From NCBI RefSeq assembly GCF_019083965.1, contig NZ_JAHRCY010000010.1:186001-250000 (forward strand): a stretch of 64,000 nt of DNA, written 5' to 3'. The notes below the pieces were generated by a model. That model saw only the letters and a list, made by a program, of their open reading frames with translations. It did no database searches and was not told the DNA's origin. The position numbers were made by a program, and so were the translations under genes. This document shows, piece by piece, positions 15,939-24,550 of the stretch; position 1 is the first letter of the stretch, and the number at the start of each line of letters is the position of its first letter. The DNA is from Catellatospora tritici (GTDB lineage Bacteria > Actinomycetota > Actinomycetes > Mycobacteriales > Micromonosporaceae).

Positions 15939-15961
15939 AACTTTGCACAGTGTGCAAAGTT
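15939..15961. promoter_or_regulatory. Perfect palindromic operator upstream of MFS transporter
   Basis: The arms AACTTTGCAC (15939-15948) and GTGCAAAGTT (15952-15961) are exact reverse complements around a 3-base centre AGT. It is centred 30 bp before the MFS start codon, where it would cover the transcription start. The length and symmetry are typical for a TetR- or MarR-family dimer. No gene for such a regulator lies beside it. Confidence 0.7.
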
Positions 15962-15979
15962 GGTGGCAAGGTCGATCCC

Positions 15980-17821
15980 ATGACCCCCGGCCACCACACC
16001 CCCCGCCACCTGCGCATGGGCCACCGCGAGATCCTCGAGTCGCTCAGCGGCCTGCTGCTCGTGCTGTTCGTCGCGATGATCAGCTCGACCATCGTGTCCA
16101 CCGCGCTGCCCCGCATCATCGGCGAGCTCAACGGCACCCAGACGCAGTACACCTGGGTGGTCACCGCCACGCTGCTGGCCGCCACCGCCACCACCCCGAT
16201 CTGGGGTCGGCTGTCGGACATGTTCGGCAAGAAACTGCTGGTCATGGTCGCGATCACGATCTTCGTGGCGGGATCGCTGCTCAGCGGGTTCGCGCACGAC
16301 ACCAGCCAGCTCATCGCGTTCCGGGCGGTGCAGGGCATCGGCGTCGGTGGGCTGCAGGCGCTGGTGCAGATCGTGATCGCCTCGATGATCCCGCCCCGCG
16401 AGCGCGGCCGGTACAACGGCTACCTCGGCGGCGTGATGGCGGTGGCGACCCTGGCCGGACCACTGCTGGGCGGCCTGATCGTGGACACCTCGTGGCTGGG
16501 GTGGCGCTGGTGCTTCTTCGTCGGCGTACCGATCGCGGCGCTGGCCTTCGCGCTGCTCTGGTTCACCCTCGACCTGCCCCGAACGCCCCGAGTCAAGGCG
16601 AAGATCGACTACGCGGGTGCGCTGCTGATCACCGCCGGGGTGAGCACGCTGCTGGTCTGGGTGTCGTTCGTCGGCGACTCGTTCGCCTGGCTGTCGACCC
16701 AGAGCTACGCCATGGTTGGCGGTTCGGTCGCGGTTCTCGCTTTGGCGGTATGGGTCGAGCTGCGCGCCGAGAGCCCCGTCGTGCCGATCACGGTCATCGC
16801 CAAGCGGGTGCCCGCCCTGGCCATCCTGGCCAGCCTCGCCGTCGGCATGGCCATGTTCGGCGGCTCGGTCTTCCTCGGCCAGTACTTCCAGATCGGCCGC
16901 GGCTACAGCCCCACCGAGGCCGGGCTGCTCACCATGCCGATGATGCTCGGTGTGGTCATCTCCTCGACCATCAGCGGCAAGATGGTCACCAAGTCCGGCC
17001 GGATCAAGCCGTACCTGGTGACGGGCACGATCGCGCTGGTCGCCGGGTTCCTGGGCCTGTCGTTCATCGACCACACCACCCCGCTGCCCGCCATCGGCGC
17101 CGGGATGCTGCTGGTCGGCCTGGGCGTCGGCATGACCATGCAGAACCTGGTCCTGGCCGTGCAGAACACCACCGAACGCAAGGACCTCGGCGCCGCCACC
17201 GGCTCGGTGACCTTCTTCCGCTCGCTCGGCGGCACCATCGGCGTCTCGGTGCTCGGCGCCGTGCTCGCCGACCGGGTCCAGTCGATCATCGCCGAGCACC
17301 TGGCGGCGGCCGGAATGTCCGCGGGTTCGGGCGGCGGCTCGCTCAACCTGGCCGCGCTGCCGCCCGCCGCGCAGGCCATCGTCCGCGAGGCGTACGGCGA
17401 CGCCACCGGCCACGTCTTCCTCATCTCGGCCGCCGTGGCCCTGATCGGCGTACTCGCCGCCCTGTTCCTGCCCACGATCGTGCTGCGGTCCAGCGTCGAC
17501 GCCCCGGCTGCGGGCTCGCATACCGAGGCCGCGACGCAGGCGGGCTCGCACACCGAGGCCGCGACGCGGGCCGGGCAGGCGCCCGTCGCGCCCGCACACC
17601 AGGCGGTCGCGCATGCCGGGTTCGTCCCACGCCAGCCGATGCCGGCGGTGCCGCGTCCCGTGCCGCACGCGCCCCAGGCGCACGCCTACCGGCCCGCCGG
17701 GTACACCCCGGCACACCGGCGCGGCGGGCCCACCCCGCTCGCGGGAGCCCGTGCCGGTGCGAGCGGGTACGGCGAACCCAAGCGGGGCCCCTGGCAGGGA
17801 CGCGGCGACTGGGAGCCGTGA
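15980..17821 (+). CDS. MFS drug exporter, DHA2 (14-TM, EmrB/QacA) family
   Basis: A 613-residue proton-driven multidrug exporter. It has motif A (GRLSDMFGKK, about residues 76-85), the DHA2 motif D-like start (LDxTIVxTALP, here ISSTIVSTALPRI) and motif C (AVATLAGPLLGGLIV). Hydrophobic segments fit 14 transmembrane helices up to about residue 510. A hydrophilic Ala/Pro-rich cytoplasmic tail of about 95 residues follows, including a duplicated AGSHTEAAT unit. ATG 15980 is chosen because the longer frame runs across the operator at 15939-15961; AAGG lies 8 bases upstream. Expression is probably controlled by a repressor binding that operator. The P450-ferredoxin pair lies 98 bp downstream in the same direction. 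Confidence 0.88.
   Translation: MTPGHHTPRHLRMGHREILESLSGLLLVLFVAMISSTIVSTALPRIIGELNGTQTQYTWVVTATLLAATATTPIWGRLSDMFGKKLLVMVAITIFVAGSLLSGFAHDTSQLIAFRAVQGIGVGGLQALVQIVIASMIPPRERGRYNGYLGGVMAVATLAGPLLGGLIVDTSWLGWRWCFFVGVPIAALAFALLWFTLDLPRTPRVKAKIDYAGALLITAGVSTLLVWVSFVGDSFAWLSTQSYAMVGGSVAVLALAVWVELRAESPVVPITVIAKRVPALAILASLAVGMAMFGGSVFLGQYFQIGRGYSPTEAGLLTMPMMLGVVISSTISGKMVTKSGRIKPYLVTGTIALVAGFLGLSFIDHTTPLPAIGAGMLLVGLGVGMTMQNLVLAVQNTTERKDLGAATGSVTFFRSLGGTIGVSVLGAVLADRVQSIIAEHLAAAGMSAGSGGGSLNLAALPPAAQAIVREAYGDATGHVFLISAAVALIGVLAALFLPTIVLRSSVDAPAAGSHTEAATQAGSHTEAATRAGQAPVAPAHQAVAHAGFVPRQPMPAVPRPVPHAPQAHAYRPAGYTPAHRRGGPTPLAGARAGASGYGEPKRGPWQGRGDWEP
17510..17569 (+). repeat. 30-bp tandem duplication in the MFS gene tail
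   Basis: Two adjacent 30-bp units (17510-17539 and 17540-17569) differ at only a few positions. Each encodes AGSHTEAAT plus Q or R. They lie in the disordered C-terminal tail and preserve the frame, a recent in-frame duplication. Confidence 0.75.
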
Positions 17822-17919
17822 CCTGCATCGATGTCCGTTTTTAACCGGCCGCCGGGTAGAACCGGCAAAACCTGACATTTCCTTGTAGCTTGGAAGGGTC
17901 TCCGGCCCAGGGAGGAACG

Positions 17920-19113
17920 ATGTCAGACACGCTGGCCACCCGCATTCCCGCCTACCCGTTCGGCAACGACGGCCTCGATCCGAGACTGCCCGACTTCGGC
18001 CAGGAAGGAGTCGGCCGGGTGCAGCTGCCCACCGGGCAGCAGGCCTGGCTGTTCACCCGGCACGAACACCTGCGCGAGCTGCTGCGCAGCCCCGACTTCT
18101 CCAGCGACTTCAGTCGCCCCGGGTTCCCACTGATCCGGCCGCTGCCCAAGGAGATGCCGCAGCGTGAGGGCTCGTTCATCCGGATGGACCCGCCTGACCA
18201 CACCAAGTTCCGGCGGATGCTCACCCCCGAGTTCATGATCAAGCACATCCGGACGCTGGAGCCGCTGATCCAGCAGACGGTGCTCGAGGCGCTGGAGTCG
18301 ATGCGGGCCGCGGGCAAGCCCGCCGACCTGGTCGAGCACTTCGCCCTGCCGGTGCCGTCGATGGTCATCTGCCACCTGCTCGGCGTGCCGTACACCGACC
18401 ACGAGTTCTTCCAGGAGCGCAGCCGCATCCTGCTGGCCTGGGCCAGCCCGCCCGAGCAGGTGCAGACCGCCATCGAGGAGCTGCGCGACTACCTGGTCCG
18501 GCTGATCGCCGACAAGCGGCGGAACCCCGGCGACGACATGATCAGCCGCCTCGCCGTGGAGCGCGTCGAGACCGGCGAGATGACCGAGCGGGAGCTGGTC
18601 GGCCTGTCGGTGCTGCTGCTCATCGCCGGGCACGAGACCACGTCGAACATGATCGGGCTGAGCGCGCTGGTCATGCTGCAGCACCCGGCCCAGCTGGAAC
18701 GGCTGCGCCAGGACCCGGCCCTGATCGACGACACGGTCGAGGAGCTGCTGCGCTACCTGACCATCGTGCGCACCGGGCTGACCCGGGTCGCCATCCGCGA
18801 CACCGAGGTCGGCGGGCACCGGGTCGCGGCGGGGGAGGGCGTGATCGGGCTGCTCTCGGCCGCCAACCGGGATGAGGACGTGTTCCCCGACGCGGAGCGG
18901 TTCGACCTGACGCGCGGCTCGCATCAGCACATGGCGTTCGGGTTCGGCATCCACCAGTGCATCGGGCAGCCGCTGGCCCGCGCGGAGCTGCGGATCGCGC
19001 TGGCGGAGCTGTTCACGCGCCTGCCGGGGCTGGAGCTCGCGGTCGATCCGAGCAGCGTCGAGTTTCGCGACGCGGTCGTGTTCGGGGTGCGGGAACTGGA
19101 GGTGACCTGGTGA
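17920..19113 (+). CDS. Cytochrome P450, class I bacterial (CYP105/107-like)
   Basis: A 397-residue soluble P450. It has the I-helix IAGHETTSN around residues 235-243 (acid-alcohol pair Glu-Thr present), the ExxR motif near 274-277, and the heme loop FGFGIHQCIGQPLAR with Cys347 as thiolate ligand. It would hydroxylate a small organic molecule using electrons from the ferredoxin encoded directly downstream, with which it shares a GTGA overlap. GGAGGA 4 bases before the ATG supports the start. No reductase gene is near. Substrate is unknown; the preceding MFS exporter suggests detoxification or secondary metabolism. Confidence 0.92.
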   Translation: MSDTLATRIPAYPFGNDGLDPRLPDFGQEGVGRVQLPTGQQAWLFTRHEHLRELLRSPDFSSDFSRPGFPLIRPLPKEMPQREGSFIRMDPPDHTKFRRMLTPEFMIKHIRTLEPLIQQTVLEALESMRAAGKPADLVEHFALPVPSMVICHLLGVPYTDHEFFQERSRILLAWASPPEQVQTAIEELRDYLVRLIADKRRNPGDDMISRLAVERVETGEMTERELVGLSVLLLIAGHETTSNMIGLSALVMLQHPAQLERLRQDPALIDDTVEELLRYLTIVRTGLTRVAIRDTEVGGHRVAAGEGVIGLLSAANRDEDVFPDAERFDLTRGSHQHMAFGFGIHQCIGQPLARAELRIALAELFTRLPGLELAVDPSSVEFRDAVVFGVRELEVTW

Positions 19114-19319
19114 GTGGTGTGCTACGGGTCGCGGTGGACCGGGAGGCGTGCTGCGGGTCGGGCAACTGCGTGCGTACCGCGCCGGAGGTGTTCGATCAGG
19201 ACGACGCCGACGGCCTGGTGCTGCTGCGCCAGCCCGAACCGCCGGAGGTGGAATGGACGGCGGTACGCGAGGCCGCCTACAACTGCCCCGCCGCCGCCAT
19301 CGAGGTCACCGAGGCCTGA
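19110..19319 (+). CDS. [3Fe-4S]-type ferredoxin, P450 redox partner
   Basis: A 69-residue ferredoxin of the type coupled to actinomycete P450s. Cluster ligands are probably Cys14, Cys20 and Cys59 (ACCGSGNC and later NCPAAAI); the fourth position of the usual CxxCxxC...CP pattern is not a cysteine, as in [3Fe-4S] forms. Cys15 is an extra, non-standard cysteine. The GTG start overlaps the P450 stop by 4 bp, so the two proteins are made together. It carries electrons from an unlinked ferredoxin reductase to the P450 heme. Confidence 0.9.
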   Translation: MSGVLRVAVDREACCGSGNCVRTAPEVFDQDDADGLVLLRQPEPPEVEWTAVREAAYNCPAAAIEVTEA

Positions 19320-19361
19320 CCTTCTATGAGGTTTGTCGGACCTGTCGGTGAGGATGCGTCC

Positions 19362-19883
19362 ATGACAGACCTCCTCGCGCGGATCCACGCCACGCCCGGG
19401 CTCGCCGAGCTGCTCGCGTGGCGTTTCGACTTCGACCTGACCCGCACCGACTCGGTCGAGCAGGTGCATCTGGCCGGTGGCGAGCCGCTGACGCCGATCG
19501 CGGGTGACGCCAGCGGTGGCACCTTCCTGCTCACCCCGTCCGGCGCGGTCGTGTACGCGGGCTCGGAGGGCGAGGGCGGCCTGGTCGCGCACAGTCTGCG
19601 CGACGCGCTGGCGCTGAGGGTCGGCCTGCCGAGCCTGCACGACGCGCTAGCCCTGCCGCTCGGCGACGAGCTGCTCCGCTCGCTGGCCGAGGCCGACGAC
19701 TTCATCCGCGAGGACGACGCCATGGACCCGGACGGGCAGACCCTGGACGAGGCGCGGGCCCACGCACGGCAGGCGCTGGACCTGCCGCACGCCGATGGCC
19801 TGCTCGCGGCGCTGCACGCGGCGGCGGCCGACGAGGCCTACCGGCCGATCAGTGAACACGGCCCGTACGAGCCGATGGGGTGA
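19362..19883 (+). CDS. Hypothetical protein, 173 aa
   Basis: A soluble acidic protein whose layout (an N-terminal helix, then GGTFLLTPSGAVVYAGSEGEGGLVAHSLRDALAL) recalls SUKH/SMI1-KNR4-like proteins, in which a strand-turn-strand presents a glycine-rich loop before an amphipathic helix. That resemblance is weak and I do not assign the family. ATG 19362 is preferred over 19326 because GAGG lies 8 bases before it. The gene stands alone, 42 bp after the ferredoxin, and could be the last gene of that transcript. Confidence 0.6.
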   Translation: MTDLLARIHATPGLAELLAWRFDFDLTRTDSVEQVHLAGGEPLTPIAGDASGGTFLLTPSGAVVYAGSEGEGGLVAHSLRDALALRVGLPSLHDALALPLGDELLRSLAEADDFIREDDAMDPDGQTLDEARAHARQALDLPHADGLLAALHAAAADEAYRPISEHGPYEPMG

Positions 19884-19931
19884 CTTGCGGATCGGCCATA
19901 CCCTGGCGGCCCTGTCGCGAAGGGTGGGCCG

Positions 19932-20612
19932 GTGCAGATAACCGAGGTGAGCGTCATCGGCGTGCGCTCGGCGGTGGTGACCTTCCGCAGCCCGCACACC
20001 GCGCTGCGATTCACGCTGTTCCCGATGCTGCACCTCGGCCGGGCCGGCTTCTACCGGCGCGTCACCACGATGATCGGCGCCTGCGACCTGATCGTGGCCG
20101 AGGGCTACGACGGGCCGAGCTCGGTCGGGCTGGCCTATCTCACCGCCATGCGCTGGACGCGGCAGCGGGCCAGCCAGGGCCTGGTCCATCAGAACATCGA
20201 CTACGCGGCGCTGGACGTGCCGGTGATCTGGCCGGACCGGCTCACCCGCAGGACCGCGCACGCCCGCCGCATGCCCTGGCACGGCTGGCTGGACCTGCTG
20301 CTGCTCGTGCCCGCCCTCGTGGTCACGATGGCGGTCGGCGGCAGGCAGCGGCTGATGGCCCGGTCGTTCGAAGTGGACGACACCACCGACGCGCGGCCAT
20401 TCCTGGGCTTCCTGAAGAAGCCGATGCTGACCGACCGGGACGCCGAGCTGGTGGCCGCCCTGACCGAGCTGCACCAGACCCGTGCGGCCGAGGCCATCGA
20501 GGTGGCTGTGGTGTACGGCGCCGCCCACCTGCCCGCGGCCTGCCGCGGCCTGGCCGACCTCGGCTACCGCCCCCAGCGCGGCGCCGAGTGGCTGTCGGTG
20601 ATCGACTACTGA
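19932..20612 (+). CDS. Hypothetical membrane-associated protein, 226 aa
   Basis: An unrecognised protein with one strong hydrophobic segment at about residues 118-140 (LDLLLLVPALVVTMAVGG). The C-terminal AIEVAVVYGAAHLPAACRGL resembles the GAxHxxG region of TraB/PrgY-TIKI-like proteins, but other motifs of that family (the early Glu) are only partly visible, as VAEGYDG at about 55. Start is a GTG with weak upstream pairing. It is followed by a strong hairpin; the next gene is convergent. Confidence 0.6.
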   Translation: MQITEVSVIGVRSAVVTFRSPHTALRFTLFPMLHLGRAGFYRRVTTMIGACDLIVAEGYDGPSSVGLAYLTAMRWTRQRASQGLVHQNIDYAALDVPVIWPDRLTRRTAHARRMPWHGWLDLLLLVPALVVTMAVGGRQRLMARSFEVDDTTDARPFLGFLKKPMLTDRDAELVAALTELHQTRAAEAIEVAVVYGAAHLPAACRGLADLGYRPQRGAEWLSVIDY

Positions 20613-20715
20613 GCGGCGTGGCAGAGTCGGATGGATGAGGAGCACGACGGCGGGGATGCGGGCAGGTGCGGTCTGAGTGGTCTGACCAGACCAGCGCATC
20701 ATCACATCAGTGATC

Positions 20716-20759
20716 TGTCAGGCGGCCCGTCGGCACGGGAGCCGAAAGGCCGCCTGACA
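20716..20759. terminator. Hairpin between convergent genes
   Basis: A 12-bp perfect stem (TGTCAGGCGGCC with GGCCGCCTGACA) and 20-base loop lies 11 bp from the stop of the convergent livM gene. It probably terminates the 10.7-kb minus-strand transport region and the plus-strand gene at 19932. Confidence 0.65.
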
Positions 20760-20770
20760 TGCGCACAGGG

Positions 20771-21703
20771 TCAGCGCCGACCTGCCAGGCGGGTGGCGAG
20801 CTGGGCGAGGCTGCCCCAGATGCCGCGGCGGAACAGCAGCACCGCGAGCACGAACACCGCCCCGGTGACGAGGCCGACCTGCTCGAATCCGGAGAACGCG
20901 AGCCAGTCCTCCAGCCGTACCACCAATGCGGAGCCGACCGCCCCGCCCCACAGCGTGCCGATCCCGCCCAGCACGACGATGATCACGGCCTTGCCCGACG
21001 TGGTCCAGTGCAGCGTGTCCAGCGACACGAACCGGTGCGCCATCGCGAACAGCCCGCCGCCGAGCCCGGCCAGGAACGCCGACAGCACGAACGCCAGCAG
21101 CTTGTACCGGTGCACCGGATACCCCAGCGCCCGCGCCCGCGCCGGGTTGTCCCGCACCGCGACCAGCACCCGCCCGAACGGCGAGTGCACGATCCGCCAC
21201 GCCGCCAGCACGCCGAGCAGCACCAAAGGCAGTGCCGCGTAGTAGAACCAGTATTCATCGGACAGATCGAGCCCGCCGAGCGTGCGCGGCACGTCCTGCA
21301 GGCCGTTCTCGCCCCGGGTCACCGACCGCCACTCGTTGGCGATGTAATACACCATCTGCGCGAACGCCAGCGTGACCATGGCGAAGTAGATCCCGGTCCG
21401 CTTGACGGCCAGATACCCGATCGGCAGTGCCAGCGCCGCCGCGGCCAGCGCCCCGGCGAGCACCGCCAGCGGGAACGGCCACCCGCTGTCGATCGCGACC
21501 AGCCCGGTCACGTACGCCGAGGTGCCCCAGAAGGCGGCGTGACCGAACGACAACAGCCCGGTGTACCCGAGCAGCAGGTCGACCGCGACCGCGAACAGCA
21601 CCCAGCACAGGATGTCCACCGCCACCGCCGGGTAGAGCCCGTTGGGCAGCCAGAGCGCGACCGCCAGCCCGGCGACCGCGAGCTCGGGTCGTACCCACCT
21701 CAT
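20771..21703 (-). CDS. livM: Branched-chain amino acid-type ABC permease LivM (system 1)
   Basis: A 310-residue inner-membrane permease of the LivM family, with about nine hydrophobic segments. It has the diagnostic LLGYTGLLSFGHAAFWGTSAY near residues 45-65 and the coupling-helix region SPFGRVLVAVRDNPARARALGY that contacts the ATPase subunits. It pairs with LivH to form the translocation channel. The ATG overlaps the livH stop by 4 bp (ATGA). It is the last gene of a five-gene unit (livG, livF, binding protein, livH, livM). Confidence 0.93.
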   Translation of the reverse strand: MRWVRPELAVAGLAVALWLPNGLYPAVAVDILCWVLFAVAVDLLLGYTGLLSFGHAAFWGTSAYVTGLVAIDSGWPFPLAVLAGALAAAALALPIGYLAVKRTGIYFAMVTLAFAQMVYYIANEWRSVTRGENGLQDVPRTLGGLDLSDEYWFYYAALPLVLLGVLAAWRIVHSPFGRVLVAVRDNPARARALGYPVHRYKLLAFVLSAFLAGLGGGLFAMAHRFVSLDTLHWTTSGKAVIIVVLGGIGTLWGGAVGSALVVRLEDWLAFSGFEQVGLVTGAVFVLAVLLFRRGIWGSLAQLATRLAGRR

Positions 21704-22581
21704 GCCGCCATCTCCTCTCGCCCGAACAGGCCGGTCGGCCGCCACAGCAGCACCGCCGCCATCACCACGAACACGGTGATCTGGGCGACGATGGGCCAGT
21801 TCGACGCGTACGCCTCACCCCACGCCTGCACCAGCCCGATCGCGAACGCCGCCGCCACCGAACCGAACACCGACCCCAGCCCGCCGATCACCACGACCGC
21901 GAACACCACGATGATCAGATCGCTGCCCATCAGCGGGTTCACCGCCCGCATCGGCGCCGCCAGCACCCCGGCCAGCCCGGCCAGGGCCACCCCGAACCCG
22001 AACACCGGTGTGATCCACCGCCCGACGTCGATGCCGAGCGCCCGGGTGAGGTCGGGCCGCTCGGTCGCGGCGCGCACCACCACCCCGACCCGGGTCCGGG
22101 CCAGCACCAGCCATACCGCGACACACGCCGCGAGCGCGAAGCCGAGCACGAACACCCGGTACGCCGGGAAGTCGAACAGGCCCAGGTCGAGCGTGCCGTC
22201 CAGGCCCGCCGGGGTGGCGTACGGGGTGGACTGCACGCCGTAGCGCCACTTGACCAGGTCCTGCAGGATCAGCGCGAGCCCGAACGTGAGCAGGAAGTTG
22301 TAGAGCGGATCGAGCCTGGTCAGCCGGTGGATGAACGCCCGCTCCAGCACCATGCCGCCGATGCCGAGCACCACCGGCACGATCAGCAGCGCCCACCAGA
22401 ACGGCAGTCCGGCGCTGTCCAGCAGCAGGTACGCCCCGAAGGCGCCGAGCATGTAGACCGTGCCGTGGGCGAAGTTGACCACCCGGAGCATGCCGAAGAT
22501 GACGGCCAGGCCGAGGGCGAGCAGGGCCAGGAAGGCCCCGCTCACCAGCCCGTTGAACGTGTTCTGCAGGAAGCCGGTCAC
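21700..22581 (-). CDS. livH: Branched-chain amino acid-type ABC permease LivH (system 1)
   Basis: A 293-residue permease with about eight membrane segments and the LivH landmarks GLVSGAFLALLALGLAVIFG at the N-terminus, VVNFAHGTVYMLGAF, and the coupling loop ATERPDLTRALGIDV. The GTG at 22581 is chosen because it gives a GTGA overlap with the stop of the binding-protein gene and the typical LivH N-terminus; the longer frame is just the antisense of that gene's end. Works with LivM. Confidence 0.92.
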   Translation of the reverse strand: MTGFLQNTFNGLVSGAFLALLALGLAVIFGMLRVVNFAHGTVYMLGAFGAYLLLDSAGLPFWWALLIVPVVLGIGGMVLERAFIHRLTRLDPLYNFLLTFGLALILQDLVKWRYGVQSTPYATPAGLDGTLDLGLFDFPAYRVFVLGFALAACVAVWLVLARTRVGVVVRAATERPDLTRALGIDVGRWITPVFGFGVALAGLAGVLAAPMRAVNPLMGSDLIIVVFAVVVIGGLGSVFGSVAAAFAIGLVQAWGEAYASNWPIVAQITVFVVMAAVLLWRPTGLFGREEMAA

Positions 22582-23834
22582 AGGTGGCAGTCCGGCGACG
22601 GGGCCCGGAACGCCTCGGCGGCCGGGATGGTCTTGAGGATCTTCACGTAGTCCCACGCCTCGGTGACGTCCTTGCCCGCCTTGACCTGGGCCAGGTACGC
22701 GTCGTGGATGACCCGGTGGTCCTCGGCGCGGATCTTGCCGTTACGCAGGAAGACGTCGTTGATGCTCTTGCCTTCGAGCTGCCTGATGACCTCGTCGGCG
22801 TTGTCGGTGCCCGCCGCCTGCACGGCCTCCAGGTACTGCATGGCCGCCGAGTAGTTGGCGGCGTGCGCGAACGTCGGCCGCACGCCGGTGGCGGCCAGGA
22901 ACCGGTCGGCGAAGGCGCGGTTCTGGGCGTCGAAGTTCCAGTACCAGGCGTCGGTGTAGGTGGTGCCCGCCAGCGCGTCCGGGGTCAGCGAGTGGATGTC
23001 GGTCAGGAACATCAGGCCCACAGCCAGGCCGATGCCCTTGTCGCGCAGCTTGAACTCGTTGTACTGCTTGACCACGTTCACCAGCTCGGCCCCGGCCTGC
23101 ATGGTGCCCAGCACGTCCGGCTTCGGGTTCAGCGTCGGCGCCTTGAGCAGGTACGTCGAGTAGTCGCCGCTGGTGTTCGGGAACGGGGCGGCGTCGCGGG
23201 CCACCACGGAACCGCCCGCGGCGGAGATCGCGGCCGAGAAGCTCTTCTCCATGTCCTGCCCGAACTGGTAGTTCGGGTAGAGCACGTACCAGTTCTTGGC
23301 GCCCTGCTCGGTGGTGCTCTTGCCGGTGCCGTTGGCCAGCATGTACGTGTCGTAGGCGTAGTGGAACGTGTACTTGTTGCACTTGGCGCCCGTCAGCGTC
23401 GTGGTGGCGGCGGAGATGTTGAAGTAGAGCTTCTTCTTCTCCTTGGCCACGTCGGCGACTTTCTCGGCGGCCGAGGAGGTCGGCACGTCCAGCATCACGT
23501 CGACGGCCTTGCGGTCGTACAGCTCGGCGGCCTTGGTGTTGGCGATGTCGGGCTTGTTCTGGTGGTCGGCGGTCTCCACGCTGATGTCGGTGGTGACGGC
23601 CTTGTCGCCGTACTTGGCCTTGAAGTCGGCGATGGCCAGCTCCACGGCCTTGACCGAGTTCTTGCCCGACAGCTGCGCGTACGCGCCGGACTGGTCGTTG
23701 AGCACGCCCAGCACGATCTTGTTGTCGCTGATCTTCGCGCCGCTGTCGGCCTTCGGGCCGCCCCCGCCGCAGGCGGCGGCGAGCAGGGCCGTCGCGGCGA
23801 GCACCGCGGAGATCCGGAACCTAGATGTCGTCAT
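22578..23834 (-). CDS. ABC transporter substrate-binding lipoprotein (system 1)
   Basis: A 418-residue periplasmic-type binding protein of the Leu/Ile/Val family (type I fold). Lipobox LAAAC gives a lipidated Cys near residue 22. The mature protein opens with KIVLGVLNDQSGAYAQLSG, the conserved first strand and ligand loop. An internal NKYTFHYAYDTY region is typical of subfamilies that bind amino acids, amides or aromatic acids, so the ligand is open. Position between livF and livH is unusual compared with systems where the binding protein comes first. Confidence 0.9.
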   Translation of the reverse strand: MTTSRFRISAVLAATALLAAACGGGGPKADSGAKISDNKIVLGVLNDQSGAYAQLSGKNSVKAVELAIADFKAKYGDKAVTTDISVETADHQNKPDIANTKAAELYDRKAVDVMLDVPTSSAAEKVADVAKEKKKLYFNISAATTTLTGAKCNKYTFHYAYDTYMLANGTGKSTTEQGAKNWYVLYPNYQFGQDMEKSFSAAISAAGGSVVARDAAPFPNTSGDYSTYLLKAPTLNPKPDVLGTMQAGAELVNVVKQYNEFKLRDKGIGLAVGLMFLTDIHSLTPDALAGTTYTDAWYWNFDAQNRAFADRFLAATGVRPTFAHAANYSAAMQYLEAVQAAGTDNADEVIRQLEGKSINDVFLRNGKIRAEDHRVIHDAYLAQVKAGKDVTEAWDYVKILKTIPAAEAFRAPSPDCHL

Positions 23835-23857
23835 TGATCATCCTTTCGAGGAAGTTG

Positions 23858-24550
23858 TCAGATCCCGAGGTACGCCAGCAGGTCGCGCTCGCGGGAGCGC
23901 ACCGAGGCGTTGTCGAGCGTCTCCGCGATCGAGCCGTTGACCAGCAGGTAGTGCCGGTCGGCGACGGTCGAGGCGAAGTGCACGTTCTGTTCCACCAGCA
24001 GCACCGTCACGCCGTGCTCCTTGGCGGTGCGCAGGATGTCGCCGACCTGCTGCACCAGCAGCGGGGACAGGCCCTCCGTCGGCTCGTCGCACAGCAGCAG
24101 GCGCGCGCCCATCCGCAGCACCCGGGCCAGGGCGAGCATCTGCTGCTCGCCGCCGGACAGCTTGGTCGACGGGGAGTCGCGCCGGGCGTGCAGCGCGGGG
24201 AAGGTGTCGTAGACGCGGGCCAGCGGCCACGGGTCGGGGCCGACGGTCGGCGGCAGCAGCAGGCTCTCCGCCACCGACAGGCCCGCGTAGCTGCCCCGGT
24301 CGTCGGGCACCCAGCCCAGCCCGAGCCGGGCCCGCCGGTGCGCGGGCAGCGACGCCAGATCACGGCCGTCCAGTTCGATTTTTCCCGTGTATGACGGGTG
24401 CAGGCCCATCACGCAGCGCAGCAGCGTCGACTTGCCCGCGCCGTTGCGCCCCACCAGGGTCACCACCTCGCCGGTGCCGACCTCCAGCGACACGTCCCGC
24501 AGCACGACGGCCTCGCCGTAGGCGGCCGACAGGTTTTCAACGCGCAACAT
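23858..24550 (-). CDS. livF: ABC transporter ATPase LivF (system 1)
   Basis: A 230-residue ATPase has Walker A GRNGAGKSTLL, signature LSGGEQQMLALARVL, Walker B LLLCDEPTEGLSP and the H-loop region VLLVEQNVHFA in which the switch residue follows LLVEQN, as in LivF. ATG 24550 was chosen over 24580 because it gives the family N-terminus (MLRVENLSAAYGEAVVL) and a 14-bp overlap with livG. It powers uptake with LivG. Confidence 0.93.
   Translation of the reverse strand: MLRVENLSAAYGEAVVLRDVSLEVGTGEVVTLVGRNGAGKSTLLRCVMGLHPSYTGKIELDGRDLASLPAHRRARLGLGWVPDDRGSYAGLSVAESLLLPPTVGPDPWPLARVYDTFPALHARRDSPSTKLSGGEQQMLALARVLRMGARLLLCDEPTEGLSPLLVQQVGDILRTAKEHGVTVLLVEQNVHFASTVADRHYLLVNGSIAETLDNASVRSRERDLLAYLGI

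Noticed and set aside
15296..17878. An 860-codon minus frame across the lipoprotein and MFS genes.
   Set aside because: It spans the operator and repeat and has no recognisable domain; it is a composition artefact.
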